64,000 nt of DNA, taken from the NCBI GenBank assembly GCA_020161535.1, contig JAIUNW010000011.1, positions 1-64,000 of the forward strand. The letters are read 5' to 3'. A program made the position numbers and the translations under genes. Under the pieces are notes generated by a model. The model was not told the DNA's origin, ran no database searches, and was given only the letters and a program-made list of their open reading frames with translations. This DNA comes from Bacteroidota bacterium. GTDB lineage: Bacteria > Bacteroidota > Bacteroidia > Chitinophagales > Chitinophagaceae. This document shows positions 8,285 through 18,070 of the stretch, piece after piece (position 1 is the first letter of the stretch; each line of letters opens with the position of its first letter).

Positions 8285-9361
8285 TTATTTATCGGCCTTC
8301 TTCATCTGGTTGATCCAGTCCTGTACCAATTTGACACCCTCGTGGTGTATCAAAGTGCGGCCCAGTTCGGGCATAGCAGTACCAGGTTCGGTGCTGTTCA
8401 TGCGATAGGCAAGTATAGATGATTTGGCATCGCCTGGCACGAGATCATAATTTAAACCACCGGCACCGCCACCGGCTGATACCGGCTCTTTGTTGATGCC
8501 GAGGTGAATTGGTTTTGTTTCTTCGTATTGTAAAAAGAGGCCGGTGTTTACAGCATCACCACCCGGCATATGACAGTGCGCACAATTCACATCGAGATAG
8601 GCACGGGCCCTTTCGGTTATACTATACCGTTTGTCGTCTTGCCAGTTGGGCAGGAGCGGAATTTTCTCCGCCGCCGGCAACCCTTTTAATCGCCCTTTTG
8701 CCGACCAGGCCTGCAACTGATTGCCAATATGCGCATCGGCGATGAAATTCAGGTTGCGGGCCTTGGGACCGATGGGAATCAGGATATTGTTGTTGTTGTG
8801 ACAACGCTTACAATCATTGGTATTGGGCACCAGGTAGTTGGTGTGTACCAACTTATCGTCGGCATTGCGCAGGGCAATGGGGATATTAGCACCGATGATG
8901 GTTTTCACGGCGTCTGTTTGTGCCTGGTTCCAAACATAGTCCATCACTTTCCAGTGGTGGTCGAAAGGATCTTTGAACAACATGCGGGTTTCAATCAGCA
9001 CTTTCTGCCTTAATGAATCGATGTAAGAAAAAGACTTCAGGATAAAAGTAGAATCAGGAAAGTCGAGAACGCCTGAATCGCGGTACTGCATGGCTTGCCC
9101 CGCGGGTAATATGATAAACCGATCTTTCACCGCATAGTCAGTAAATAAGGGCGTGATGAGTTCATACCGGTCGCCATTGTTCCTGACCAACTGCGCTTTC
9201 ATCTCGCCTTGAAAGAAACCATACTGCGACAATTTTTCGGCAAACACAAATTCATTGCTCACTCTTTGGCTGGCGTTTTTTTGGCGGCAACTTTCCATCC
9301 AAGTCATCAAACAGGCCCCTGTAGCAATGACCAAACTGATATAGCGAATCGACTTTTTCAT
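8285..9361 (-). CDS. Diheme c-type cytochrome (SO2930/HNE_0200-type family)
   Basis: 358 residues with an export signal and two CxxCH heme sites: CKRCH near residue 188 and CAHCH near 264. Between them lies NLNFIADAHIGNQLQ, and the C-terminus has AMPELGRTLIHHEGVKLV, a segment recurring in this family that can supply axial ligands. Family members (TIGR03806-type) are usually encoded next to a beta-helix protein, as here. The cysteine near residue 25 (WMESC) follows the hydrophobic stretch but does not fit a canonical lipobox, so periplasmic or lipid-anchored location is undecided. Electron-transfer partner and substrate are unknown. Last gene of a three-gene leftward unit. Confidence 0.83.
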   Translation of the reverse strand: MKKSIRYISLVIATGACLMTWMESCRQKNASQRVSNEFVFAEKLSQYGFFQGEMKAQLVRNNGDRYELITPLFTDYAVKDRFIILPAGQAMQYRDSGVLDFPDSTFILKSFSYIDSLRQKVLIETRMLFKDPFDHHWKVMDYVWNQAQTDAVKTIIGANIPIALRNADDKLVHTNYLVPNTNDCKRCHNNNNILIPIGPKARNLNFIADAHIGNQLQAWSAKGRLKGLPAAEKIPLLPNWQDDKRYSITERARAYLDVNCAHCHMPGGDAVNTGLFLQYEETKPIHLGINKEPVSAGGGAGGLNYDLVPGDAKSSILAYRMNSTEPGTAMPELGRTLIHHEGVKLVQDWINQMKKADK

Positions 9362-9382
9362 GCTGGTAAACGGCGTGCTTTT

Positions 9383-10675
9383 TTATTTGCAGTTGAATGG
9401 CGTCATGTCTAAACTTGGCTTCCAAAGTTTTGGTGTGCTCACGTGCATAAAGTCGGCATCGACAAACAGGTTATCGCCCGTTTGATGAATGCACAATGAA
9501 TCGGGGTTGGCCGCTGTTTGTTTGGTAAGCAGGTTAGAAGAAATGCCATCGTACATGATCAGCGGTATTCGTTTGTTTTTGCGATCTGGAAACTGCGCTT
9601 TCAATTGCTGCTCTATGCCTACCAGGATTTTACCAATATGGTGTTCATAAGCCGCCGCAGGAAAGGCAGTATCCATTTGCAGGGTATTGTCGTGAATGTT
9701 GATATGCGAAGAGATCGGGTTGTATTGTTCGCTGATTTTTTCTGCTGCTTTCTCATCTACCGCAAAACCCGAAGCGAGGGTGATGGCTGAACTGTTGTTG
9801 TTGATGATCTTATTGTCGAATATTTCCACATTAGAAGTGGCAAGAATGATCACGCCGCTACCGGGCGCCGCATTGCCTACACCCCAGTAAGTACCAAAAC
9901 TGCCCGCCTTGGCGAAGTTCCTGAAATTGTTATCGTGCAGGTTGTTGCGATAAGCTTTTACATGTCCGCCACGCTGCGATAGTGCCGGCAGGTCAAACAC
10001 CAGAAAGCCGGCTGTATTGTTGTAAAATTCATTGTCGTACACTTCTGCATGCAGCGTGTTTTCAATTTCGCAACCCGCAACGTTTTTGGCGGCTTTGCAA
10101 TGTCGAACAATGGCCGTATCAGACTGCCCAACATAAATGCCGGCATCAGACGAGCCTTCTGCATAACAGTTCTCGATCAAAATGTTTTTACACAGCACTG
10201 GATAAATGGCATAACCGCCACTGGTAGAGTCCGCCGTTTTCCAGGTAGCATGCAGACCAGACACGATGATGTCGCGCGATTTGTTGATCTTGATCAGGTC
10301 ACCTTTTGAATCGCGAATATGCATGTCTTTTACCACCAGCCCTTTTACATCGGTGATGCGGATGCCTTCGCCTCCGGTTTTTTGTCCCGAGAAATCCAGT
10401 ATGGTTTTGTCAAATCCTTCGCCCTTTAATTCAATATGATTAACGCCGGTGATGCTGAGGTTATCGAAGGCGTATTGCCCCGCTTTCAGCAAAATCGAGG
10501 TGCTGTCTTTGATACTGAGAAAAGCTTCCATGATTTTCTGCTCATCGCCCGGGCCAAAAGCCAATTCGGTTTTGTAAGAACGGGTATCTTCTTTCTTTTC
10601 CTGGCAACCTGCAAGTATCAATCCAGCAAGGAACAGGAGGGAAGCAAATTTTCGTATGTGCATGATCGTTGGCAT
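9383..10675 (-). CDS. Parallel beta-helix repeat lipoprotein, partner of the diheme cytochrome
   Basis: 430 residues (426 if the next ATG at 10663 is used) with a clear lipobox LILAGC, so exported and lipid-anchored. The body is a right-handed parallel beta-helix. Repeated coils such as IEIKGE-, RITDVKGLVVKDM, SRDIIVSGLHATW and NVEIFDNKIINNNSS occur between about residues 70 and 310, as in the TIGR03805 family, which typically neighbours the diheme cytochrome. Carbohydrate-active enzymes share the fold, but no lyase or esterase active site is recognisable. The start follows the receptor stop by eight bases, so it is very likely in the same transcript. Confidence 0.8.
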   Translation of the reverse strand: MPTIMHIRKFASLLFLAGLILAGCQEKKEDTRSYKTELAFGPGDEQKIMEAFLSIKDSTSILLKAGQYAFDNLSITGVNHIELKGEGFDKTILDFSGQKTGGEGIRITDVKGLVVKDMHIRDSKGDLIKINKSRDIIVSGLHATWKTADSTSGGYAIYPVLCKNILIENCYAEGSSDAGIYVGQSDTAIVRHCKAAKNVAGCEIENTLHAEVYDNEFYNNTAGFLVFDLPALSQRGGHVKAYRNNLHDNNFRNFAKAGSFGTYWGVGNAAPGSGVIILATSNVEIFDNKIINNNSSAITLASGFAVDEKAAEKISEQYNPISSHINIHDNTLQMDTAFPAAAYEHHIGKILVGIEQQLKAQFPDRKNKRIPLIMYDGISSNLLTKQTAANPDSLCIHQTGDNLFVDADFMHVSTPKLWKPSLDMTPFNCK

Positions 10676-10682
10676 TGTTCGC

Positions 10683-13432
10683 TTAAAAAATATTGTAAGC
10701 ATAAGTGATATAATACACGGCGCCGATTTTCGGGTTGGCGATACCGGTAGAATAATATTTGTTCGTGATATTGGTGCCGCCCAGGCGAATGCCGCTTCTG
10801 GCCTTCACGAGTTTATAACTCACCTGTGCATCCAATACAGCCGAAGCTGGCACACGGCCTTGCGCCAATCCACCTGAAACTACGTAGAAATAGCCGGGTT
10901 TGTACCGGAATGTAGTGCCGAAACTCCACAATTTCTTTTTGCCCAGGCCGCTATTGCTGAAGTCAGCATTGAAATGATAATGCGGGGTGTTAAAATTATT
11001 GATCTGTGAATTGTTGCGGTTTTTCAGGTAGTCGGCATAGTAGTTCAGTTTAAACAGAAAACTTTTGCCCATATCAATACTCAGGCTGGCCGCATAGCCA
11101 TAGGTGTTTACGGTTTGTTTGCCGTTGAAGGCGATGTTATACACCACATAAGTACTTTGGTCGTTGAAAGCACTGGGATCGTTGGTGCCCGGCGTATTGG
11201 CTACATCGGCATACCCGATGAAATTTTGCCAGGTAGAAAAATAGCCCAGTACATCCAGTAATACCCTTTTGCTGATCATGCTGGCATAACCGAGTTCAAA
11301 CGCATTCACCGAAGCGGGTTTGATATCATCGTACAAAAAGCGTTTCAACGAATCGGCATCGCCCGAACGCTGGTAGGCCCGCACACTGCTAAGGGTGTAG
11401 GGCGCGTACTGGTTGAAATGATAGTGGTCGTTCAGCAGCAGGTTGGAACCACCCGATGAATAACTGTTGTAACCGTTCATGGTGTGTTGCAGTGCCTGGA
11501 TATTCGACGGAAAACTATAGGCGTTCTGGTAAGAGAAGCGCAGGAAATTATCTTTTGCTAATTCATACACCAGCGATGCGCGCGAAGTGACGCGTGGTTT
11601 GGTGAAAAGGGTGTTTTTGTCGTAGCGGAAAGAGGCACTGATATCAAGTTTGTCGCTGATGAGTTTTTTCGACAACTGCAGGTAAGCACTGTATTCGTTC
11701 ACGCGAATGGGTTTGCCTTCGTCGGGGAACAGGGTATTCTTGCTGTTCAGGTTGTACAGCCGCCAGTTAACACCGGCAATGACCCGCATAAAAGGAATGA
11801 GGTCGGCAAAACTATATTGGTATTCGGTATTGTACAATCGACTTCTGTCTTGGAACAAAGTACCACCCTGCGGTATGGGCAAACCGGCAATGCTGTCTTT
11901 CAGGTGGTGGAACAAATCACTGCTCACGCCCGGCCGGCCGATATCGGCATAGCCACGGGCCGACTGGTTGGCACTCATCATATCAGCGCCACCAGCCAAT
12001 GCCGTTAGCAGTGCCACCGTGTATTGAGGATACCAGCCATCGCCCGTATTGCCGTCGTAACTCGGCTTCCAGGCCTCGTTGATGTATTGCGCTGTTGGAC
12101 CCGATACCAGGGTCTTGCCTGAATTCTCGGCGGTGGTATAACTGCGCAGAAACCAGTTTTTGCTTTTCAATTCGAGGCGATACTGGCTCACTTTAAAATC
12201 TTTCAACTGGTAACGGGTATCGTTGGTGTACACCACATTACCCGTACCATAGGTGCCGGAGGCAATCAGTTCCAAGCGTGGGTTGAATTTATAGCGAATT
12301 TCGCCATTGAATTTGAGCAGGCTGGCGTTGTTATCGAGGTAGCCGTATTCGGGATAACCGGTGCGTGATACATAATAAGGACTGCCCAGCATTGGCTCTA
12401 CCAGGGGCGCCAGGTCGGGCATGGCCTGCATGGCACCTTCCAGGAAGGGACGAATATCAACACTGGTGGCGCCGCCATAATAATTGACGCCATTGTAATT
12501 GGGATCGGTGTATTGTGTACCCGGACCGTTTTTATTGGTACTATCGGTTGCTACCCAGTCTTTGGCCCGGGTGTATTGCGCATTGAGTTTAAACGCCAGT
12601 TTGTCGTTGATCTTTTTGCCCCAGCGAATGGTCCAGTCGTAATACGGAGAAGCGCCTACAGGGTCGCCGGCTTTCTTTCCATTTACATGGTTCACACCCT
12701 GCGTAATCAGGATGCTCAGTCCCTGGTATTTAAACGGATCTTTGCCCGTCATAATCATGGTGCCGTTGAGTCCGCGTGAGCCATACAAGGCAGACGAAGC
12801 ACCCGACAACAATTCTATATTATCCACGTCCAGTTGGGTGAGCCCAATGGCGGTACCGAGGGGGAAATTTAGTCCCGGTGCCTGGTTGTCCATACCATCT
12901 ACAATCTGCGTAAAATTGGTATTGCCGCTGGTGTTGAAGCCGCGGGTAGTGATGCTGGTAAAACCGAGACTGGATACCGTTACATCAACGCCGCGTAAAC
13001 CCTGCACCATATCTATATAATTGAGTTGCGGTGCGCGCTGGATATCTTTTGCACTGAGTTGTTCAATGGTAACCGGCGCAGTCAGTTTTCTTTGCACGGA
13101 TCTGCTGGCAGAAACCACCACTTCCTGGCCGAGGCTGGGTGCTGTTTCCAATTCGATCTCGATATTACCTGCATTGGAAACACTGATTTCCCGTTGCTGG
13201 TAACCAATGGATGAAACCAATAATACGGCGGGCGTGCCGGCACTGGCATGAAAAGAAAAACGGCCGCGGTCGTCGGTAAATGCCCCGCTTCGGTACCCTT
13301 TAACAATACCGATACGCCTGGTATGCCCAAATGGGTGGAAGCGTCGGTTATTTTTCCTTTGAACAAGGTTTGGCTACTGGCACTCAGCGTAGAAAAAATA
13401 AAAAAGCTTAGCAGGAATGAGTAGAATCTCAT
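10683..13432 (-). pseudogene. TonB-dependent outer-membrane receptor, interrupted by a frameshift
   Basis: The ATG at 13432 opens a signal peptide (FYSFLLSFFIFSTLSASSQ) and the start of a carboxypeptidase-regulatory-like domain (GIPGVSVLLKGT). Near 13300-13312 the frame must change for it to continue as YRSGAFTDDRGRFSF. From there an intact frame carries the plug (EQLSAKDIQRAP, then the segment ending DVTVSS) and a long beta-barrel ending in YYITYAYNIF with terminal Phe. The full protein would be about 910 residues. No SusD partner follows; instead come a beta-helix lipoprotein and a diheme cytochrome. The shift lies in a G-rich run and may be a real lesion or an assembly error. If real, no exported receptor is made unless ribosomes slip. 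Confidence 0.85.
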
Positions 13433-13495
13433 GGCAAAAGTTTTGGGTTTACAGCAATCGCAAACAATTCCTCACTTACACCTAAGTTAATAATT

Positions 13496-13524
13496 ATTTG
13501 AACATTGTATCAGAATGTTCAAAT
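13496..13524. promoter_or_regulatory. Perfect operator-like dyad between TonB receptor and tetR
   Basis: ATTTGAACATT, seven bases, then AATGTTCAAAT: an 11-bp perfect inverted repeat centred in the 134-bp divergent intergenic region. It has the size and symmetry of a TetR-family operator and can affect both genes. A TAAATTTG box at 13544-13551 may be the -7 element of the regulator gene. Confidence 0.65.
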
Positions 13525-13566
13525 TTTTAAAAACTAATTTTTTTAAATTTGACTGTTATATTTAGC

Positions 13567-14184
13567 ATGAAAACAAACCAGATGCTGAAAAAGGAGGCTG
13601 TAAAGAAGAAAATAGGGAAGGCAGCCATGCAGTGTTTCCGAAAGTATGGGCTGGAAAAAACGACGCTCGACGATATCGCCAAGGCGGCGGGTATGTCGAA
13701 GACCGGTTTCTATTATTATTTCAAAAACAAGGAAGATATTTTTCTGGAAACGGCTTTTGAAGAGGGCTGGGCCTTTTTGGCCGACCTGCAGAAAAAAACC
13801 GCCAGGAAAAAAGACATCGGCAAAAAGATATGGTATTATTTACAGTCGCGTTTTCTCTACTACGAACATGTATTGCGCGTTAGTAAAGTGAATACGGTTA
13901 CCTTAAATACCATCCTGCCTTCTTTTTTCAATCTCTACGACGAGATGCGGGAGAAAGAAAAAGAATACCTGAAGCAGGTATTGCAATTGGCCGTGGCCCA
14001 GGGCGCTTTGAAAAAGATCAATGCTGCCCAAACGGCTTCGCTCCTGATCAATGTAAGCGATGCGCTCAAACACAGTACCGAACAAAAGAGTATCTTGAGA
14101 GGTGAGGAGAAGGTCGATTATCGCCAATCAATGGCCGACCTCAAACTTTTTGTAGACCAGGTAATTCACAATGCCCTGCCATAA
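13567..14184 (+). CDS. TetR/AcrR family transcriptional regulator
   Basis: 205 residues. The N-terminal helix-turn-helix (FRKYGLEKTTLDDIAKAAGM, then SKTGFYYYFKNKEDIF) is a textbook TetR DNA-binding domain at residues 15-60; the C-terminal ligand domain is not assignable. I prefer the ATG at 13567 over an upstream in-frame codon because it is six bases after a possible start region and the domain begins shortly after. It is divergent from the TonB receptor, with an 11-bp dyad between them, so it probably represses the receptor unit and itself. It is also followed without a gap by a lipoprotein and an ABC exporter, which may be part of the same response. Confidence 0.88.
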   Translation: MKTNQMLKKEAVKKKIGKAAMQCFRKYGLEKTTLDDIAKAAGMSKTGFYYYFKNKEDIFLETAFEEGWAFLADLQKKTARKKDIGKKIWYYLQSRFLYYEHVLRVSKVNTVTLNTILPSFFNLYDEMREKEKEYLKQVLQLAVAQGALKKINAAQTASLLINVSDALKHSTEQKSILRGEEKVDYRQSMADLKLFVDQVIHNALP

Positions 14185-14185
14185 T

Positions 14186-15490
14186 ATGCGCTGTTTGCTG
14201 CCTGTCATATTGCTGATGATTACTGGCTTGATGGCCTGCAACAACAATAATGTCCAGGTGAAAACGACGCCCACTTTCAAGCTCATCCCCACGCCCGAAT
14301 TCAGTTTCAATAATTTTGTTGATTGTAATATGGCTTCGGTTTGGGTGGGTGATAGCTTTCGGATCTTTCCTGGTAAGTATGGGGAGGATCCATTGTGGGG
14401 CGCGGCCGATGATTTGAAATACAGGGCTGCTACCTCGGTGGACAGTGTATTTCTCGCGAAGCCGGAACAGTTTGTTCGGCCACATTTGCCCCCGAATGCC
14501 CCCGTGGGTCAACCCGGCTTACATGGCGCCATCTGGTTCGAAACACTTTACCAGGACAGTACCGATACCAGCGGCAAAACTTTGTACGCACTTTATCACA
14601 ATGAAAATTATCCGGAAACATTGCCATACGACAGTGCTTCGGGTATTGGTTACCGTGATATCGATTGGCCCCAGGGGCTAAAAGGCGCGGGCACCAAAAC
14701 CGCTGTTTGCCGAATCGGCATCATGAAATCGACCGATGGGGGCAATAGTTGGGCCGACAAAGGCATCATTCTCGAAGACCTGCAACCCCGGCTCATCCTG
14801 CTGCCACACAATAACAGCATCAATTTTGCCGGTGGAGTAGGCGATCCTTCGGCCGTGGCCCAGGGCGACTACCTCTATATTTTTTACGGTGAATATGGCT
14901 ATCCCGGTACTTACACGCGCACCAGTTACGACAGCCTCCTTGAATGGAGCGGACAATGCGTAAGCGTGGCTCGAATTGCCCTCAAAGACCTCGACCAACC
15001 GGTGGGCAAGGCCAGCAGGTGGGATGGGAAATCATTTTCCGCCGAAGGCAATGGCATCGGGAAGCCGGTAGCAGCGCTGCAAATTCCGGTGGCCAAGGGC
15101 GGCGGACCAACCTCCTCGGCCGCAGCAAAATACTATTGGGGGCCGTCTGTGAGTTGGAATGATTACCTGCACTGTTGGGTGATGTTGATGGCAAGGGCCG
15201 AAGGACCAAGTTGGAAGGGCAGCCAGGTGTATATATCCTTCAACCAACAGGCTGATTTGGGCAGTGCCGACCATGCCCAACAATGGAGCGAACCACAATT
15301 GCTGTTGGAAGTGCCGGGTCATACTGTGTGGTACCCATCGCTGCAACCATTGAATACCGTTGAAGACCGAAAAGCAGGTTACACCTCGGTGCGCTTGGGC
15401 AGAAAGGCCCGCCTGTTTTATAAACATTCAGATGAGGGGCGCTATCTGTCGAAATACCTGCTTGAATTCCAGTCGGCACAAAGCCGTTAA
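14186..15490 (+). CDS. Secreted lipoprotein, probable sialidase/glycosidase-like beta-propeller, function unknown
   Basis: 434 residues (439 from an alternative ATG at 14171 that overlaps tetR). The signal peptide CLLPVILLMITGLMAC gives a lipoprotein. An Asp-box-like motif STDGGNSWADKG (near residue 190), a GVGDPSAVAQGDYLYIFYGE blade and a VWYPSLQPL segment suggest a five- or six-bladed propeller as in GH33/GH43-type proteins. I do not see a complete catalytic set, and no DUF name can be given with confidence. The gene starts one base after tetR ends and is 12 bases from the ABC exporter, so it is probably co-transcribed with both. Confidence 0.7.
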   Translation: MRCLLPVILLMITGLMACNNNNVQVKTTPTFKLIPTPEFSFNNFVDCNMASVWVGDSFRIFPGKYGEDPLWGAADDLKYRAATSVDSVFLAKPEQFVRPHLPPNAPVGQPGLHGAIWFETLYQDSTDTSGKTLYALYHNENYPETLPYDSASGIGYRDIDWPQGLKGAGTKTAVCRIGIMKSTDGGNSWADKGIILEDLQPRLILLPHNNSINFAGGVGDPSAVAQGDYLYIFYGEYGYPGTYTRTSYDSLLEWSGQCVSVARIALKDLDQPVGKASRWDGKSFSAEGNGIGKPVAALQIPVAKGGGPTSSAAAKYYWGPSVSWNDYLHCWVMLMARAEGPSWKGSQVYISFNQQADLGSADHAQQWSEPQLLLEVPGHTVWYPSLQPLNTVEDRKAGYTSVRLGRKARLFYKHSDEGRYLSKYLLEFQSAQSR

Positions 15491-15502
15491 CTTCGCGCTT
15501 CC

Positions 15503-17338
15503 ATGAAGCAACTTTCGGTTATCAATAAATATTTCTGGAAATACCGCTGGCGGTTCTCTCTGGGGATATTGTTCATCGTGCTGTCGAACTACTTTCGGAT
15601 ACTGAGTCCGCAGATAACCGGCTATGTGATCGATGCGGTCGAACGACTCTTACCGGGTTATTCGCCCAAGCCCAATACCCATTCCTACGATCCCGCTGTG
15701 CGTCAATTGGTCGGTTTTACCAGCGATTTGCCTTTCAGTCAAATGTTGCTTACTTCCGGCCTGGTTTTACTAAGCACGGCCTTGCTCAGTGGGTTTTTTC
15801 TTTTCCTTACGCGGCAAACCATCATCGTGATGAGCCGTCACATCGAATTCGACCAGAAGAATGAAATCTATCAGCACTACCAATTGCTCGACCTGCGTTT
15901 TTACAAAGAAAATCGCACGGGCGACCTCATGAACCGGATTGCAGAGGATGTGAGCCGGGTGCGCATGTATACCGGTCCGGCGCTGATGTACTTTATCAAC
16001 CTGGCCGTTACCATCGGGTTTAGTTTGTACTATATGTTCACCGCGAATGTAAAACTTACATTCATTGTGCTGGCGCCGCTGCCCTTGCTCGCGTTGACCA
16101 TTTACTATGTGAACACCATTATCAACCGAAAAAGCGAGCGGATCCAACAATTGTTGTCCACGCTTACTACCACGGCGCAGGAATCCTATTCGGGCATCCG
16201 GGTGATCAAATCATTTGTGCAAGAAAAAGCCCAGGCAGATTATTTTGAAGAAAACAGCGAGGAATACCGGAACAGTTCCATCGGACTGGCAAAAATGGAA
16301 GCGATTTATTTTCCATCGATGGGTTTGATGATCGGCATTAGTACTTTGTTGACCATCCTGGTGGGTGGCATCTATGCCATGCAGCCCGGCGCTAATGTAA
16401 CGTCGGGCACCCTGGCGGAGTTTGTGATGTATATCAATATCCTGACCTTTCCGGTGAGTGCTATTGGGTGGACGGCCAGTATGATCCAGCGGGCTATTGT
16501 GTCTCAACGACGCATCAACGAATTTTTGCAGATGCAGCCACGCATCATGCAGCCCGCCGCGCCACTATCGCCCCAACTGCACGGAAATATTGATTTCGAT
16601 CAAGTCAATTTCACTTATGAGCATACCGGTATCCAGGCTTTCAAGAATTTTAATCTGCAAATAAAGCAGGGCGAAAAAGTGGCTTTGTTGGGTCGAACCG
16701 GCAGCGGAAAAACCACCCTGGCGCAGTTGCTGTTGCGCATGTACGATCCCATTACCGGTAGTATCAAACTGGAGGGCGTAGACCTAAAAGAGATGGACCT
16801 CAAACATTTGCGGCAGCAGGTGAGTTATGTGCCGCAGGATGTTTTCCTGTTCAGCGACAGCATACGAAACAATATTGCTTTTGGGATGGAAACGGTAGAC
16901 GCCGCCGCGGTAGAGCAGGCGGCCAAGGCGGCCAGCATACACCAGGAGATAATGGGTTTTGCCGAGCAGTATGATACGATGATCGGGGAGCGGGGTGTGA
17001 CGCTGAGCGGCGGACAAAAACAGCGGATCAGCATAGCGCGGGCCCTGCTGAAGAACCCCGATATCATTGTATTTGACGACTGTTTAAGTGCCGTAGATGC
17101 AAAAACAGAAAAGCAGATCATTGGCAACCTCGACACTTTTTTACGGAACAAAACCGCCATTATCATTACGCACCGCATTTTCTCCCTTTTCCAGTTTGAC
17201 AAAATAATCGTGTTGGAAAACGGGCAGATTGCCGAAATGGGCACCCATGCTGAATTGATGGGCAATGGCGGGTATTATCAATATTTATTGGAACACCAGC
17301 AGGAAGAACCCGAAGAAGAACCGACCGAAAAAAGCTAG
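15503..17338 (+). CDS. ABC exporter, fused permease and ATPase (MdlA/BmrA-like)
   Basis: 611 residues. An N-terminal type IV exporter membrane domain has six helices (about 15-330) and the coupling segment EYRNSSIGLAKMEA. A nucleotide-binding domain follows from about 360 with Walker A GRTGSGKTT (397-405), Q-loop YVPQDVFLFS, signature LSGGQKQR (501-508) and Walker B IIVFDDCLSAVD (521-532). The residue after the Walker B aspartate is Asp526 instead of the catalytic Glu, as in several MdlA/YheH-type half transporters that work as heterodimers. A partner is not adjacent, so a homodimer or a partner elsewhere is possible. Substrate unknown; multidrug or lipid export is the family norm. Confidence 0.88.
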   Translation: MKQLSVINKYFWKYRWRFSLGILFIVLSNYFRILSPQITGYVIDAVERLLPGYSPKPNTHSYDPAVRQLVGFTSDLPFSQMLLTSGLVLLSTALLSGFFLFLTRQTIIVMSRHIEFDQKNEIYQHYQLLDLRFYKENRTGDLMNRIAEDVSRVRMYTGPALMYFINLAVTIGFSLYYMFTANVKLTFIVLAPLPLLALTIYYVNTIINRKSERIQQLLSTLTTTAQESYSGIRVIKSFVQEKAQADYFEENSEEYRNSSIGLAKMEAIYFPSMGLMIGISTLLTILVGGIYAMQPGANVTSGTLAEFVMYINILTFPVSAIGWTASMIQRAIVSQRRINEFLQMQPRIMQPAAPLSPQLHGNIDFDQVNFTYEHTGIQAFKNFNLQIKQGEKVALLGRTGSGKTTLAQLLLRMYDPITGSIKLEGVDLKEMDLKHLRQQVSYVPQDVFLFSDSIRNNIAFGMETVDAAAVEQAAKAASIHQEIMGFAEQYDTMIGERGVTLSGGQKQRISIARALLKNPDIIVFDDCLSAVDAKTEKQIIGNLDTFLRNKTAIIITHRIFSLFQFDKIIVLENGQIAEMGTHAELMGNGGYYQYLLEHQQEEPEEEPTEKS

Positions 17339-17479
17339 AGGTAAACACTTAGACCCCTAAGAAAGTTTTGTAAAATTTTGTGAATTGCTGAACAACTCCT
17401 TTATTTGCTTCTCTTAACTGACCGAAAATTACAAACTGTTAAAAATACAATTGTGGCGTACGATAACAATGACAAAAAG

Positions 17480-17914
17480 ATGGAGAGTGTTTACAGCAAG
17501 CGGATCAGAGCGGGAAAACGCAGAACCTACTTCTTTGATGTACGTGCAACCAGAAGCAACGACTACTACCTGACGATCACCGAAAGCCGAAAGAAATTTG
17601 ACGACAATGGCTACGATCGTCACAAAATCTTTTTATATAAAGAAGACTTCAATAAGTTTTTGAAAGCATTGACCGAGGCTGTTGATTATGTGAAAACAGA
17701 CCTGATGCCCGATTTTGATTTTGATGCCTATAACCACGATAACCTCGACGAAAACGGTGAGTTCATTGACTCTCTACCAAGTGAGCACATCGCCAGCCAG
17801 GTTACACCTGCAGCACCTGTAACAGCAGCACCTACGCCGGCTCCCGAGCCTGTAGTAACGGCATCTGCTGTGCCACCTGCGGCTACCGACCACGAAGAGG
17901 TTGATAAGTGGTAA
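17480..17914 (+). CDS. DUF3276 family PUR-alpha-like nucleic-acid-binding protein
   Basis: 144 residues. The first ~85 (YSKRIRAGKRRTYFFDVRAT, then DYYLTITESRKKFDDNGYDRHKIFLYKEDF) match the PUR domain of DUF3276, whose bacterial members bind single-stranded DNA or RNA. The last ~50 residues are acidic and then rich in Pro, Ala, Val and Thr (repeats like PAAPVTAAPTPAPEP), probably disordered, ending EEVDKW. I start at ATG 17480 because the domain begins at residue 3; the frame is open further upstream with no family similarity. It stands alone and has a strong terminator 30 bases downstream. Its cellular role is not established. Confidence 0.85.
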   Translation: MESVYSKRIRAGKRRTYFFDVRATRSNDYYLTITESRKKFDDNGYDRHKIFLYKEDFNKFLKALTEAVDYVKTDLMPDFDFDAYNHDNLDENGEFIDSLPSEHIASQVTPAAPVTAAPTPAPEPVVTASAVPPAATDHEEVDKW

Positions 17915-17945
17915 TACCGAGACAGACCAATTGCTTAAAAGATTC

Positions 17946-17970
17946 AGCCTCCTTCGGGAGGCTTTATCTT
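17946..17970 (+). terminator. Rho-independent terminator after the DUF3276 gene
   Basis: AGCCTCC, tetraloop TTCG, GGAGGCT, then a T-rich tract. The stem is seven perfect base pairs with the stable TTCG loop. Confidence 0.85.
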
Positions 17971-18017
17971 TTAAATTTTACCTTTTCTCTGTTCTTCTCC
18001 GCAAATCGTTTGTCTTT

Positions 18018-18051
18018 TTTGTCACTCCTTTGTCATATTCTGTTAAATTTG
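18018..18051 (+). promoter_or_regulatory. Probable promoter of sdhCAB
   Basis: TTTG at 18018-18021 and TAAATTTG at 18044-18051, 22 bases apart, fit the Bacteroidota -33/-7 pattern with a slightly long spacer. The sdhC start codon is 19 bases downstream of the -7 box. Confidence 0.5.
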
Positions 18052-18070
18052 CTGAAAATTTATCGCACGG

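Noticed and set aside
13290..13320. Programmed ribosomal frameshift in the TonB receptor
   Set aside because: No classical slippery heptamer or downstream stimulator is visible; a lesion or sequencing error is simpler.
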